A stretch of 64,000 nucleotides of DNA from Pseudomonas sp. Q2-TVG4-2 (GCF_013620795.1 NZ_LGLW01000003.1:62001-126000); one strand, 5' to 3'; shown: positions 18,676-27,771, numbered from the stretch's first letter. Program-made: numbers and translations. The notes: a model not told the origin generated them from the letters alone.

Positions 18676-19296
18676 ATGTTGAAACTATACGGAACGCCCC
18701 CAACCCGCGCCCTGCGCGTTATGTGGCTGCTCAATGAACTAGGCCTGGAGTACGAGATGCTCCCGGTGCATATCCTGCTAGGCGAAAACAAGAAACAGGA
18801 CTTTCTGTCTCTCAACCCCGCTGCCAAGGTCCCTGTTTTGGTCGACGGGAGCTTCGTAGTAACCGAGTCGGCCGCGATTCAGCTCTACCTGGCGGATAAA
18901 AACCCTCAGGCGGGATACATCCCGGCGACGGTGGAAGACAGAGCCCAGATGTATCGTTGGATATTCTTTCTTGTGACCGAGATAGAGCAGCCTCTCTGGC
19001 GCATCACGCGGCACACGTTTCTTTATCCAGAAGATAAGCGATTACCGCAAGACATCGACCTGGCGAGGCAGGAATGCGTGGAGATGGTGGCAGTGCTCGA
19101 ACGACACATGAAGGAGCGCGAGTTCATGGTGGCCGACCGGCTCAGCGTGGCTGATTTCACTGCGGCGTATACGCTGGATTGGGCGAACGAAGAAAACATG
19201 CTCGATGGAGCACCGAGATTGAGAGAGTACCTGAAGTCGATGTACGCCCGCCCAGCAGCGCCTCCAACGATTGCCGAGGCACTTGCGGCAAGCTAG
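18676..19296 (+). CDS. Glutathione S-transferase
   Basis: A 206-residue glutathione transferase. The start at 18676 (MLKLYGTPPTRALRVMW) has GGAG 6 nt ahead; an ATG 12 bases upstream is less well placed. The thioredoxin-fold domain shows the glutathione-binding segments NPAAKVPVLVDG and VVTESAAIQLYLAD (cis-Pro and ES motif), and the all-helical C-terminal domain has MVADRLSVADFTAAYTLDW. The substrate cannot be predicted. A bidirectional terminator separates it from the amidase gene. Confidence 0.92.
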   Translation: MLKLYGTPPTRALRVMWLLNELGLEYEMLPVHILLGENKKQDFLSLNPAAKVPVLVDGSFVVTESAAIQLYLADKNPQAGYIPATVEDRAQMYRWIFFLVTEIEQPLWRITRHTFLYPEDKRLPQDIDLARQECVEMVAVLERHMKEREFMVADRLSVADFTAAYTLDWANEENMLDGAPRLREYLKSMYARPAAPPTIAEALAAS

Positions 19297-19401
19297 GCGT
19301 CTTCGGCGATGCGGTTATGGGCCGGGTGACCGATGCAGGCTGCGTTGTTCAGGCCCGCTGAAAACGGTATCCAACTACATGGCAGCACCGGGCACCACAG
19401 C

Positions 19402-19432
19402 AAAAAGCCCAGGTTTTCCACCTGGGCCTTTT
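19402..19432. terminator. Bidirectional terminator between GST and amidase genes
   Basis: The sequence reads AAAAAGCCCAGGT-TTTCC-ACCTGGGCCTTTT, a GC stem with one mismatch flanked by A and T runs on the two sides. It can serve both convergent genes. Confidence 0.8.
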
Positions 19433-19484
19433 CGTTACATGGACCACATAGGGCGTCGGTGCGCGTCGAGCTGCGCTCGGGCGA

Positions 19485-20870
19485 CTAGCCCCAGCACCCG
19501 GCCCGCCGGGTCGCCTCGGAGGCTTGAAGCACCAATGCGTCCGCGCCTCGTGCACCGAAGATGAGCACGCCCAACGGTAAGCGACCGGCCTTTCCGGCGG
19601 GCACGCTAGCGACCGGGCAGCCGACCAGGCTGGCATACATGTTGAAAGGGGCGAAGCCGACCCAGTCGGGCTGAACGGGCCGGCCATCAATCATGGAGGG
19701 AGCCTGCCGCACGGGGAAGGCCGGGGTGGCCGATGCCGGGGCGAGCAGCAGATCATAGCTGTCGAAGAACAGGTTGAATCGATGAGTCATCAGCTGTTTC
19801 CGGACAAGTGCGTTGGCATACCGCGAGGCATCCATGGCGCGACCTGCATCGTACAGTGCCGCTGTGTCCGGATAGAGCAGTTCGCGCTGAGCCAACAGAT
19901 GTCCGCGCACGCGATACTCTTCCGCCGCTCCGATATCTTCGGCAATGACACCGGCCGGTTCGACATCCGGTGAGGCAAGCACGACCTCATGGCCAAGTCG
20001 GGAGAAGGTTTCCGCCATGGCGGCCACCGCTGCACTGCATACGGGGTCGACCGGCTGGTTTGCAATGGTGGGGGTCCAGGCGATCTTCAGTTTTGGCAGG
20101 GGGGCGTCCAGTGCCGTCACGAAGTTCGGCACACTACCGCGCCGGCTGTAGGGATCCCGTGCGTCGAACCCCGCGGTCACGTTCAGCGCCAATGCTGCGT
20201 CCTCCACGGACCGGGTGATCGGCCCGACGTTGTACAACTGGGGCCAGTCGTCCCAGTTCGGCCAGACGGGGATCAGGCGGTGTGTCGGTTTCAGGCCGAA
20301 CACGCCACAGAACGCGGCAGGGATGGTGATCGAGCCGGCCGTATCGGTCCCGGTGGCAAGCGGCACCAGTCCGGCTGCGACCGCAGCGGCCGACCCTCCG
20401 CTGGAGCCGCCCGTGGTCAGCGCAATGTCGACAGGGTTCCGGCAGTCCGGGCCCAGCGCATTGCAGGTTTCACCGAGCAACGTGAATTCCGGAGTGTTGG
20501 TCTTGCCAACGATAATTGCGCCCGCATCCAGTAGGCGCTGAACATGGAGCGTCGTTTCTTGCGGGAAGTGCTCGGCAAATACACGCGATCCGAAGGTGGT
20601 GCGGATGCCGGCGGTCACTTCCGCATCCTTGACCGCGATCGGTACCCCAAACAGAGGTGGCAGGGGCATGCCTGACTGCAGGTGTCGCTCCGCCTGCCGG
20701 GATGCGGCCAGCGCGCTTTCCTCCGTCACCGTGATGAATGCGTTGAGGCTGGGGTCGCTGAATGAAATTTCGCGCAGCACTATGGAAATCCATTCAGCTG
20801 GTGATAGCTGACCAGTACGGTAGGCGCGCTGAAGTGCACCAATAGTGGGGAAGGCTTGCAATTCGGACAT
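19485..20870 (-). CDS. Amidase (amidase-signature family)
   Basis: A 461-residue amidase-signature hydrolase when started at MSELQAFPTIGALQ (20870). The Ser-cisSer-Lys triad is readable: Lys in GVPIAVKDAEV, cis-Ser in TTGGSSGGSAAAVAAG, and the nucleophile Ser in TGTDTAGSITIPAAFCG. The following GLKPTHR matches the usual GxKPT segment. The family includes aliphatic and aryl amidases, Glu-tRNA amidotransferase subunit A and allophanate hydrolases; with no GatB/GatC nearby it is likely a metabolic amidase of unknown substrate. Upstream Met codons (20894, 20921) are possible starts. Confidence 0.9.
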   Translation of the reverse strand: MSELQAFPTIGALQRAYRTGQLSPAEWISIVLREISFSDPSLNAFITVTEESALAASRQAERHLQSGMPLPPLFGVPIAVKDAEVTAGIRTTFGSRVFAEHFPQETTLHVQRLLDAGAIIVGKTNTPEFTLLGETCNALGPDCRNPVDIALTTGGSSGGSAAAVAAGLVPLATGTDTAGSITIPAAFCGVFGLKPTHRLIPVWPNWDDWPQLYNVGPITRSVEDAALALNVTAGFDARDPYSRRGSVPNFVTALDAPLPKLKIAWTPTIANQPVDPVCSAAVAAMAETFSRLGHEVVLASPDVEPAGVIAEDIGAAEEYRVRGHLLAQRELLYPDTAALYDAGRAMDASRYANALVRKQLMTHRFNLFFDSYDLLLAPASATPAFPVRQAPSMIDGRPVQPDWVGFAPFNMYASLVGCPVASVPAGKAGRLPLGVLIFGARGADALVLQASEATRRAGCWG

Positions 20871-21055
20871 GAGGGGTTCCAGACGGGCATTCATGGCAGA
20901 GCTAAAGCCTAGATTACCCATAGCCTGGAGCGGTTATTTTTATGCGGTTTCGCCAGCTGACGAGCAGAGCGCTGGTTATCTTGGCGGCTTTACCGCTAGG
21001 GAGATAAATCTATCCACTGTCTCCTGCAGCGCATCATCCTGGCGCAGGTTTGATT

Positions 21056-22108
21056 TCATCGGCCTGACGGCGGCGCTGCCTCGCGAACCGCCTCGATGAT
21101 TTGACCGAGCAATCGATGCAGTGCATCACGATGGCCCATGGCGCCACCGGAGGGTTGTAGCGTGTTCGAGGTCATCACAGCAGTCATCCCGAGCGCAGGC
21201 ACTACGTAGACCATCTGTCCGCCATAACCCCAGCCGTAGCGCACGACCACGTCGTCAAACTGACTGATGAACCAGCCGTACCCATAACCGTGACCGGTGT
21301 AACGCGAACGTGTGCGCGGCGTCCACGAGGCCTCGATCCACTCCTCGGACAGCAGCCGCTCCCCGGAGGCCGTGACACCGCCCCGACGGTAGAGCTCGCC
21401 GAACGCGAGCAGTGAGCGCGGCGTCATCGCCATTTCGTTGCCACCCAGGTAGATCCCTTGCGGATCACGGGTCCAGGCGCTGATGGCGAAGCCGTCGAGC
21501 GGCGCCAGCCATTGCCGTGCCAGCTGCAGGGTGGACTTGTCGGTGCGCCGGGTGAGAATCGCCGAAAGCAGGTGGCTCGATCCGGTGGAGTAGATCATCG
21601 CACCGCCCGGCTCCGCCTCGAACGGCCGCGCCAATGCGGCTCGTACCCAGTTGCGGCTCGCTACCCAGGCGCCATAGTGGCGCCCAGAAGTAGACCCGAG
21701 GCCGGCCTGCATTGTGAGCAGGTTGCCTACCGTCACCTGCTGCAATCGTGGATCAGCCTTGGCTGGCAGGTCCGCCTTTAGAAGCTCGGCGATGCGCTGC
21801 TCGGTTCCATCGAGAATCCCCTTGTCGATGGCTATGCCGATCAGGGCGGAGATGATCGACTTCGATGCCGACTTGATGTTGGTTGGTGAGGTCGTGTCAT
21901 GGCCGTGATAGCCGCGCTCGACGATGACCTCGCCATACTGGGCGATGATCAGCGTTTCCAGTTGCTCTAGTCGTTCAGCCTGATCGAGGGCGGTGGTCAA
22001 CTGGGCATTGGCAGAGGCCATCGGGCTGATGGCGAGTAATAACGCCACATGCAATGAGCGAAACCGGATGTGTGCTAGAGCCTGAGCACCGTCGGGAAGT
22101 AAACGCAT
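21056..22108 (-). CDS. Secreted serine hydrolase (class C beta-lactamase-like)
   Basis: A 350-residue exported hydrolase of the beta-lactamase/penicillin-binding-like superfamily. An N-terminal hydrophobic segment (SLHVALLLAISPMASANA) acts as a signal peptide. The nucleophile lies in the SxxK motif SASK (about residues 80-83, followed by SIISALIGIAIDKG). A YSTGSS segment stands where the YxN motif is expected, and GWGYGGQMVYVVPALGM corresponds to the C-terminal KTG-box region without an exact KTG. It is more likely an esterase or peptidase than a true beta-lactamase. No partner gene is evident. Confidence 0.84.
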   Translation of the reverse strand: MRLLPDGAQALAHIRFRSLHVALLLAISPMASANAQLTTALDQAERLEQLETLIIAQYGEVIVERGYHGHDTTSPTNIKSASKSIISALIGIAIDKGILDGTEQRIAELLKADLPAKADPRLQQVTVGNLLTMQAGLGSTSGRHYGAWVASRNWVRAALARPFEAEPGGAMIYSTGSSHLLSAILTRRTDKSTLQLARQWLAPLDGFAISAWTRDPQGIYLGGNEMAMTPRSLLAFGELYRRGGVTASGERLLSEEWIEASWTPRTRSRYTGHGYGYGWFISQFDDVVVRYGWGYGGQMVYVVPALGMTAVMTSNTLQPSGGAMGHRDALHRLLGQIIEAVREAAPPSGR

Positions 22109-22203
22109 ACAGGGTTTGACCGTGAACCGATGGTGCCGTGCCGTCAGCGGTGGCGTCGGACGATGCCGAGCGCAGCCCGGCAGGGCGTGAAGCTTTGTTC
22201 GGC

Positions 22204-22584
22204 TTATTGGCGAACCCAGGTCTGGGTACGACCTAGCGCCTCGATGCCGAGGTAGCCGCGCATCTCCAGTTTCTCGCCGCCGTCGAGCAGCGTTACCTTG
22301 GCGCGGTAGGTCTTGCCCTTGGCTGGATCGAGGACGTTGCCGCCACCCCAGACGCGCTTCCCGTCGGGTTTGAGCCCCCAGACTATGGTCATGCCGGTGA
22401 TCGGCTGGTCCTTGCGCTGGCGCTCGCAGGCGCTGCAGAGCGGATCGGCGGGGCCGTCGGGCTGCAGGGTTTCGGCCACCTTTCCGCGCAGGGTGCCATT
22501 GCTGGCTTGCTGTATTTCGACCGCTGACGTCCGCCTCGCTGGCCGTCGCCGCCGAATCGCATCAAACGTCGGGATGATGCCCAG
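22204..22584 (-). pseudogene. 5'-truncated DUF2147 protein gene
   Basis: The frame carries the C-terminal part of a DUF2147 protein: SAVEIQQASNGTLRGKV, then the paired cysteines LCSACERQRKDQP, GMTIVWGLKPDG, VLDPAKGKTYRAKVTLLDGG and GYLGIEALGRTQTWVRQ. Intact members are about 130-150 residues with a signal peptide and an N-terminal tryptophan motif. Here the frame meets a TGA at 22587-22585 with no signal peptide and no conventional start before GTG at 22479, so the N terminus is missing. Either it is a remnant or an unrecognised frameshift separates the 5' part. Confidence 0.65.
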
Positions 22585-22658
22585 TCAGGTGCAAGCCGTG
22601 TCACGCGCTTGTCACGCCAATGTCATAGGCTCGCTGCTTTTCTGCCAGGGAGCCTGTT

Positions 22659-23117
22659 ATGCCTACTCTTCGTCCGCTGCTGTTCGCACTGCTGTTACCC
22701 GGTTTGGCTTGCGCCGATGTACGCGTTGCCGGCCCGGTCGAGGCCGGTGTGTTCGAAAGCCGCTACCAGGACCAGCAACCTGGCGAACGGGTCCTGACCC
22801 GCAGCGATCAGCGCATTCTGGAGGTTGACCAAGTGCCGTTGAAGATTGGTACCAAGTTCGGCCTGCGCTACCGGTTGGAGGGCAAGCGTGCCGACGATAC
22901 ACCCCTTACCTTGCTTTACTTAACGCCTGGCGTGGTCGACCCGAGCGGCCAGCGGCATGATCGCTACGAAGTCGTGCAGACGCTGGTTCCGGAGGCGCCC
23001 ACGGATGTCATGGCGTTCGAGTTCACCGAAACGCATGAGCTGGTCCCGGGCGAATGGCACTTCCTGGTGTTCCAGGGCGACCGCAAGCTGGCTGAACAGC
23101 GTTTCCAGGTGCGTTGA
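22659..23117 (+). CDS. Secreted DUF3859 domain protein
   Basis: A 152-residue exported protein. MPTLRPLLFALLLPGLACA is a signal peptide; the rest is a beta-rich DUF3859 domain (VEAGVFESRYQDQ, VPLKIGTKFGLRYRL, TPGVVDPSGQRHDRYE, WHFLVFQGDRKLAEQRFQV). Function is unknown. The ATG is preceded by AGGGAGCC. It ends just before the left copy of the dehydrogenase 3' fragment, so it marks the last gene outside the proposed island. Confidence 0.8.
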   Translation: MPTLRPLLFALLLPGLACADVRVAGPVEAGVFESRYQDQQPGERVLTRSDQRILEVDQVPLKIGTKFGLRYRLEGKRADDTPLTLLYLTPGVVDPSGQRHDRYEVVQTLVPEAPTDVMAFEFTETHELVPGEWHFLVFQGDRKLAEQRFQVR

Positions 23118-23197
23118 GCGGTCAGCGAAGAGGGCCGGGTGCGCGGCGAAGCCTTCGAGCACAAACGCCAACGACCCTGATACTGGTTCAGCCTTGA

Positions 23198-23380
23198 AGA
23201 TTAGCCAGCATGGCGATGGCCACGGCTTCGGCCACCTTGATTCCATCGAGGCCTGCCGAAAGAATCCCGCCGGCATAACCCGCGCCTTCGCCTGCGGAAT
23301 ACCGCCCGCGGGGGTGATGCTTTGCAGGGATTCGTTGTCGCGCTTGATCCGCACCGGCGACGACGTTCGTGTCTCGATGC
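23198..23380 (-). pseudogene. 3'-end fragment of a FAD-dependent dehydrogenase gene (left copy of direct repeat)
   Basis: This stretch aligns with 36541-36724, the 3' end of the complete dehydrogenase gene, at about 91 percent identity by hand alignment with one single-base indel. It still encodes IKRDNESLQSI in one frame and AGEGAGYAGGILSAGLDGIK in another, so the indel is a frameshift. No 5' part exists, so it is non-functional. Both copies have the same orientation and they bracket the 13-kb catabolic and TRAP segment. Confidence 0.9.
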
Positions 23381-23831
23381 ACGAAAAAGGGGGGGCTCAC
23401 TTCATCGATCCATGTTATTTGGCGTTGGGTCACACCTAAGACGCGAACGGTACGCGACATTCGTGCGATCAGCTGTCTCGGAAACGGAGCTGGACGTGAT
23501 TCGAAGGCGCTACCACGAGGACAGTTGACCGGGAACGACTGCTTTGTATTGAGATCGAGCGAATCGCATGCCTAAGGGTGGAACGTCGAGGCCAAGGCAG
23601 CCCGTGATAGCTAACCAAAAATAGATCTGTCCCTGTTTATCCCGTCCCTGTTTATCTCCCCTTCGGGGTAAAAAGGTCCATTAGCGTTTGTTGCTACCAC
23701 AGCAGCGCTCCTGATTCGGCTGCCGAGTGCGTTTGCCGAGTAACGCTGTTGTTTTCTCCGCCCACTATGGGAAGGGCTCAGCCAGTTGGTCATAGCGGAC
23801 AGGCAGCCGGGCTTGATTGTGTAGCCGGGTC
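23381..23831. other. Gene-free interval with short tandem repeat
   Basis: About 450 bp with no convincing gene. Around 23627-23660 two tandem copies of a GTCCCTGTTTATC unit occur next to AATAGATCTGT; I associate this motif with flanks of REP-associated or IS200-like transposase genes, but no transposase frame is present. The stretch follows immediately after the dehydrogenase fragment and may be a decayed island border. Confidence 0.45.
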
Positions 23832-24602
23832 CTATATCCATCCCTCCAGCCGCATGGTAGCGCGCACCAAGCGCTGCTCCTCCTGCTCGATCTCCTTGAG
23901 GTTGTCGCGAATGCTATGAATGTGATCGCGTGCGGCGCGCTGGGCTTGGTCCGGCAAGCGCTCGGTGATGGCATGGAACAGCCGCGAATGCAGGTGATCG
24001 ATCTGTTGCTTCTGCACCGGACGGTGGTAGAGATTATTCACTGAGGCAAACACGGTGGAGAGCATCAGGTCGGTCAGCAATTGCAGTGTGTGCACCAGTA
24101 CCGGGTTGTGCGAGGCCTCGCCTACTGCAAGATGGAAAGCATGATCGAGGCGCGCGTATTCCTGCAGAGCGGCTGTTCCCTTGGTATGCGCGGCGAGCAT
24201 TGCCTCGTAACGCCGGCGCAGCAGGATGAAGTCAGCGTCGGTACCGCGCAGTGCGGCCAGCCGTGCCGATTCGCCTTCCAATAGCGCACGTACTTCGAGA
24301 AGATCGAACAATGTGCGTGGCTGTGACTGGAAGAGATGCATCAACGGCGAGGCGTCATGCACGTTTAAGAATTGGGCGACGAACGAGCCGCGACCCTGTG
24401 CAGTTTCGATGATGCCGCGTCCGCGAAGTATGCGAAGCCCCTCACGCATCGCGGAGCGGGATATGCCGAGCTTTTCACATAGCCGCCGCTCTGATGGCAA
24501 GGCTTGGCCTACTTTAAGAATGCCGTTTACGATCAACTGCTCGATGCGCTCGGCGACCACATCGGCCAACTGGCGACGTTCTTGGGCGTTTTCCGTTAGC
24601 AT
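23832..24602 (-). CDS. GntR/FadR-family transcriptional regulator
   Basis: A 256-residue FadR-subfamily GntR regulator. The winged helix (about 10-75) has ERIEQLIVNGILKVGQALPS, ERRLCEKLGISRSAMREGL and IIETAQGRGSFV; the all-helical FCD effector domain (about 95-240) has LFDLLEVRALLEGESARLAA and later helices with His residues (ARLDHAFHLAVGEASHNP, DHLHSRLFHAI) that can bind metal or an organic acid. Such regulators often control uptake and oxidation of hydroxy or keto acids. It lies downstream of the thiol dioxygenase in the same direction. Confidence 0.9.
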   Translation of the reverse strand: MLTENAQERRQLADVVAERIEQLIVNGILKVGQALPSERRLCEKLGISRSAMREGLRILRGRGIIETAQGRGSFVAQFLNVHDASPLMHLFQSQPRTLFDLLEVRALLEGESARLAALRGTDADFILLRRRYEAMLAAHTKGTAALQEYARLDHAFHLAVGEASHNPVLVHTLQLLTDLMLSTVFASVNNLYHRPVQKQQIDHLHSRLFHAITERLPDQAQRAARDHIHSIRDNLKEIEQEEQRLVRATMRLEGWI

Positions 24603-24738
24603 TTCACAGTCCTTGGCTGAATGTGGGCAGCGGCCTGGCGATCCGAAGGCTTGGTTTCGCCTTGTGCTCCAGCTGAGCTTCGCCGCTGCGTCCGCATATC
24701 TCTACAATGTGTCTGCGATATTGATCGTTCGGCTTGGT

Positions 24739-25329
24739 TTAGTTAGTGCCCCAAATGTTTGGCAGGTACGTGTTGCTATAGCCTGAAATGAATGGTTTCT
24801 CGCTACCATCCGCTTGATAAACAGCACGCTCTACAGCCCCGATGTTACCGCCGTAGACGTGAATACTGATCGAGACACGGTTGCATAAGGCATTGCTGAC
24901 CCGGTGGATATCACCGATGATCGGGGACACGCATTCGACGTCACGCCGCTCGAGCCTCAGCGGTTCACCACTGGGCAGCAATGTACCGTCGGTCTGGCGC
25001 TCGAAGCGTTCGCCGAGCTCGGCGCCGCGGAGCATGCCGACCATGCCCCAGACCCGGTGATCATGCACCGGAGTGCGTTGTCCAGGCCCCCAGACGAAGC
25101 TGACCACAGAGAAACGCTCCAACGAGTCGGCATGCAACAGGTACTGCAGATAGTGCTCGGGATGCGGCACGGCATACTGCTCGGGTAACCAATCGTCGTG
25201 TTCGATCAGCTCCCGCAACAATGCTTGGCCGTCGCTTAAAATGGTTGCCTCATTCGGCTGCCCGTCTAACAGAGCAGCAAACCCAGTGACGAACCGGCGA
25301 AGCCGGTCGAGCCGTAGCGGCTTGTCCAT
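24739..25329 (-). CDS. Thiol dioxygenase, probably 3-mercaptopropionate dioxygenase
   Basis: A 196-residue cupin of the cysteine dioxygenase family, which oxidises thiols to sulfinic acids with non-haem iron. The three His ligands are visible: H89 and H91 in PVHDHRVWG and H142 in GDIHRVSN, with catalytic Tyr159 in ISIHVYGGNIG. The overall sequence (RFSVVSFVWGPGQ, EKPFISGYSNTYLPNIW) closely recalls the P. aeruginosa protein characterised as preferring 3-mercaptopropionate over cysteine, so that substrate is more likely. It is the first gene of a pair with the GntR regulator. The substrate assignment is inference from resemblance. Confidence 0.85.
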   Translation of the reverse strand: MDKPLRLDRLRRFVTGFAALLDGQPNEATILSDGQALLRELIEHDDWLPEQYAVPHPEHYLQYLLHADSLERFSVVSFVWGPGQRTPVHDHRVWGMVGMLRGAELGERFERQTDGTLLPSGEPLRLERRDVECVSPIIGDIHRVSNALCNRVSISIHVYGGNIGAVERAVYQADGSEKPFISGYSNTYLPNIWGTN

Positions 25330-25432
25330 ATCGATCCCTCGGAATAGTTTTGGCTCATCGCGAGAGCATGGCCTGGCGCGCAGTCAGGTCATGCTCCTTT
25401 TGCCAACCTCGGCTCAGTGCCCGACTCGCTTG

Positions 25433-26242
25433 CTAGTGGGTTGCTAATGCAACTTCTTCCTCGTCGCTCAGCTCCGGGCCATCGAGCGTCACATGCTTTT
25501 CACCCTTTCTGAATTTCGCAATAACCGGCTTCAGCTCTTCCTTGACGTGCTTGTCGCTGTAGCCGTTAAACAAATGGCCAAGTAGCCCGCGACGCAGGTC
25601 GGTGGTGCCCATGAACCAGTCGGCGATCGGAAACGTAAGGTTCATGTTGTATTTCATCATGATCCCCCAGTTGTGGTGGGCGGTATGGTGACGGCGGATG
25701 GTGTTGATAAACGGCACATTGCGCACGAACCAGTTTTCAGGCACATGGCAGCAGTAATGGAACGTCTCGTAGATCAAATACTGCACGACCATCGTCAGAA
25801 ACACGATGAAGCCCGCGTTGGCATTGAATATCAGTGAGGTGAGGTAACCGAGCGTGGTGCCTGCTACGCCCAGGGTAGCCAGTACTCGCCAAGGGAAGAA
25901 CACGATGCGGAATTCTCTGGTCGAATCGATCGTCGGTTCTACGTCGGTGAAGTATTGATGGTGCTGCCGGGTGTGGCGCTCGTAGATGGCACGCAACGCG
26001 AAGACGTCGATGCGCTTGTGCATGACGTAGCGGTGCATGAACCATTCGACAAAATTGCCGGCAAGGAACACCGGCGCGATCAACAACCATTCCCACGTTG
26101 CTCCCTGTATCTGCGTAAGGCAGTACCAAGCCGCTGCGATGCCCACGCCATACATCACCGCGACGTGAAGCAGGCCGTTGTAGTGAGGGCTGATATCGGC
26201 TTTGTACTCTTCGCGGAATTTCCGCTGGCGTTCAGTCATCAT
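25433..26242 (-). CDS. Membrane fatty acid hydroxylase / sterol desaturase superfamily protein
   Basis: A 269-residue integral membrane di-iron enzyme of the fatty acid hydroxylase superfamily. The histidine boxes are readable: HRYVMHK (about 70-76), RHTRQHH (about 89-95), a HYCCH motif (about 163-167) and RRHHTAHH (about 184-191). Several hydrophobic segments surround them (LHVAVMYGVGIAAAWYCL, LLIAPVFLAGNFVEW, AGFIVFLTMVVQYLIY). Substrates in this superfamily are lipids, sterols or carotenoids; the one here is unknown. A 20-bp perfect palindrome lies 30 bp upstream of its start and may be its operator. Confidence 0.85.
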   Translation of the reverse strand: MMTERQRKFREEYKADISPHYNGLLHVAVMYGVGIAAAWYCLTQIQGATWEWLLIAPVFLAGNFVEWFMHRYVMHKRIDVFALRAIYERHTRQHHQYFTDVEPTIDSTREFRIVFFPWRVLATLGVAGTTLGYLTSLIFNANAGFIVFLTMVVQYLIYETFHYCCHVPENWFVRNVPFINTIRRHHTAHHNWGIMMKYNMNLTFPIADWFMGTTDLRRGLLGHLFNGYSDKHVKEELKPVIAKFRKGEKHVTLDGPELSDEEEVALATH

Positions 26243-26271
26243 GGGATTGTGCTCCGATGTTTTCTTTGTAC

Positions 26272-26291
26272 ACGACTAATATATTAGTCGT
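26272..26291. promoter_or_regulatory. 20-bp perfect palindrome, putative operator
   Basis: ACGACTAATATATTAGTCGT is perfectly self-complementary and lies 30 bp upstream of the hydroxylase ATG. The overlapping TGTACA at 26267-26272 resembles the repeats at 28472-28509. It is probably a regulator site near the promoter. Confidence 0.6.
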
Positions 26292-26529
26292 AATGTTGAG
26301 GTTTGATTAGAACGTATTTGAATGGGTGTTGGCTTCAACCGGCTTGAATCTTCTAAAGCGGTGACTGGAGAATCAGATACTCACGGCTATTGCTGGCTGT
26401 TGGCGCGATAAGGAAGACACTGTCTCGGTGCGCTCATGTTTTTCCGTGCGTGATCGCAACCGGCCGCGATAAGCGAAACGCACCGCCGAAGCGTGTCCGG
26501 CGGAGCTTCTGCCTCAATGTGATCACCGA

Positions 26530-27771
26530 TTAGGGTTGGCCGCTAAGACGTCCTTCCCAAGCGCTCTGCACAATCTGGCGATAGGCAAGGGCAGCGTCGG
26601 CCACGGGAAATGCTTTGACCAGTCGCGTTACAGCGAGAGCATCAGTGACCAAGGCTTCGAGCATCTGTTCTTGAATTCCGAACGCTCTCAGGTCGGTCGG
26701 AATATCAAGGCGACCGATCATGGCGCGGACTTCCACGGGTACCTTGCGCGCGGATTCTTCTGGACAACTGGTCGCCAAACCCATCAGCCCGGCGATTTCA
26801 GCGAGTTCAGATTGGCGCGTGTGACACAACGCATCGAGCACATAGGGGAGCATCACCGCATTGGTGCTGCCATGGCTTTTATGCGTCTGGCCCGCGACCG
26901 CGTAGGCGATACCGTGTCCTGCGTTGAGTCCGGCGGTGCCGTAGGACAGTGCCGCATAAATGCTCGCGTACGCCATCCCAACCCGTGCTTCGGTATCTTC
27001 GCCGTGTTGGTAGGCGCGCTCCATCCAGTCGAAACACAGGCGCAAGGATTCTTTGGCGAAAAGCATGGTCAGCGGCGAGCGGCCGCTATAGCCCGGATCA
27101 GGATTACCGGCACGGTCGAATAGCGCGCTATCCAGCGTCAGGAAAGATTCAATCGCGTGGGTAAACGCGTCTATGCCGGCATCTGCCGTCACTCTGGGTG
27201 GGCAGGTATATGTGAACTCCGGGTCGATCAAGGCAATATGCGGACGCAGCGCGTTATCCATCACCGCTATCTTGGTCGCGTTTGCAGGGTCGAGCAGAAT
27301 CGCACCTGGCGTCGCTTCCGAGCCTGTGCCGGAGGTTGTCGGCAAGGCGATCATGGGGAGCGGCTTGCAGCCGCCGATATCGCCCGTGAATGCGGTGATT
27401 GGCTGTCCTTGCGGCAGGGTCAGGCTCAGGGCCTTGGCCAAGTCAATATTGCTGCCGCCACCCAGCGCGATGACGTGGTCGAGCTGTTTGCCGCCCAGCT
27501 GCTTGCGCAGGACCGTAGTCGCTTCATCGCACAAATCTGTTGTGGGGTCAGGCAGGCCGCCGGCGTAAACGATTGTGCTTATGCCGAGTCGTTCGGCTGC
27601 CTGGGTGTACTCATTCACCCAGGGCGTTTTCTCAGCGAAGAAGGCGTCGGTGACGAGGACGCCGGAGCGATAGCCCAGCCTGGCGAGCAGCTGGGGCAGT
27701 TGATGACGCGCCCCGTTGCCGATAATCAACCGTGCTGGTGCGCAGAAGTGAATCAGGTCTTCGGTTCTCAT
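26530..27771 (-). CDS. Iron-containing alcohol dehydrogenase family protein
   Basis: A 413-residue group III (iron-dependent) alcohol dehydrogenase. The NAD-binding signature is HVIALGGGSNIDLAKAL (GGGSNID, 104-110), followed by LPTTSGTGSEATPGAIL. Metal ligands are in ADAGIDAFTHAIESFL (Asp and His) and NAGHGIAYAVAGQTHKSHG (His residues). The family includes alcohol, lactaldehyde, 4-hydroxybutyrate and maleylacetate reductases, so the substrate is open. Its start overlaps the end of the alpha/beta hydrolase gene (ATGA), indicating one operon. GC content and codon use do not obviously differ from the surroundings by eye. Confidence 0.9.
   Translation of the reverse strand: MRTEDLIHFCAPARLIIGNGARHQLPQLLARLGYRSGVLVTDAFFAEKTPWVNEYTQAAERLGISTIVYAGGLPDPTTDLCDEATTVLRKQLGGKQLDHVIALGGGSNIDLAKALSLTLPQGQPITAFTGDIGGCKPLPMIALPTTSGTGSEATPGAILLDPANATKIAVMDNALRPHIALIDPEFTYTCPPRVTADAGIDAFTHAIESFLTLDSALFDRAGNPDPGYSGRSPLTMLFAKESLRLCFDWMERAYQHGEDTEARVGMAYASIYAALSYGTAGLNAGHGIAYAVAGQTHKSHGSTNAVMLPYVLDALCHTRQSELAEIAGLMGLATSCPEESARKVPVEVRAMIGRLDIPTDLRAFGIQEQMLEALVTDALAVTRLVKAFPVADAALAYRQIVQSAWEGRLSGQP

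Noticed and set aside
21056-22108. Beta-lactamase resistance gene
   Set aside because: SxxK is present but the YxN and KTG motifs are not canonical, and the protein resembles the broader serine hydrolase group; resistance is not supported.
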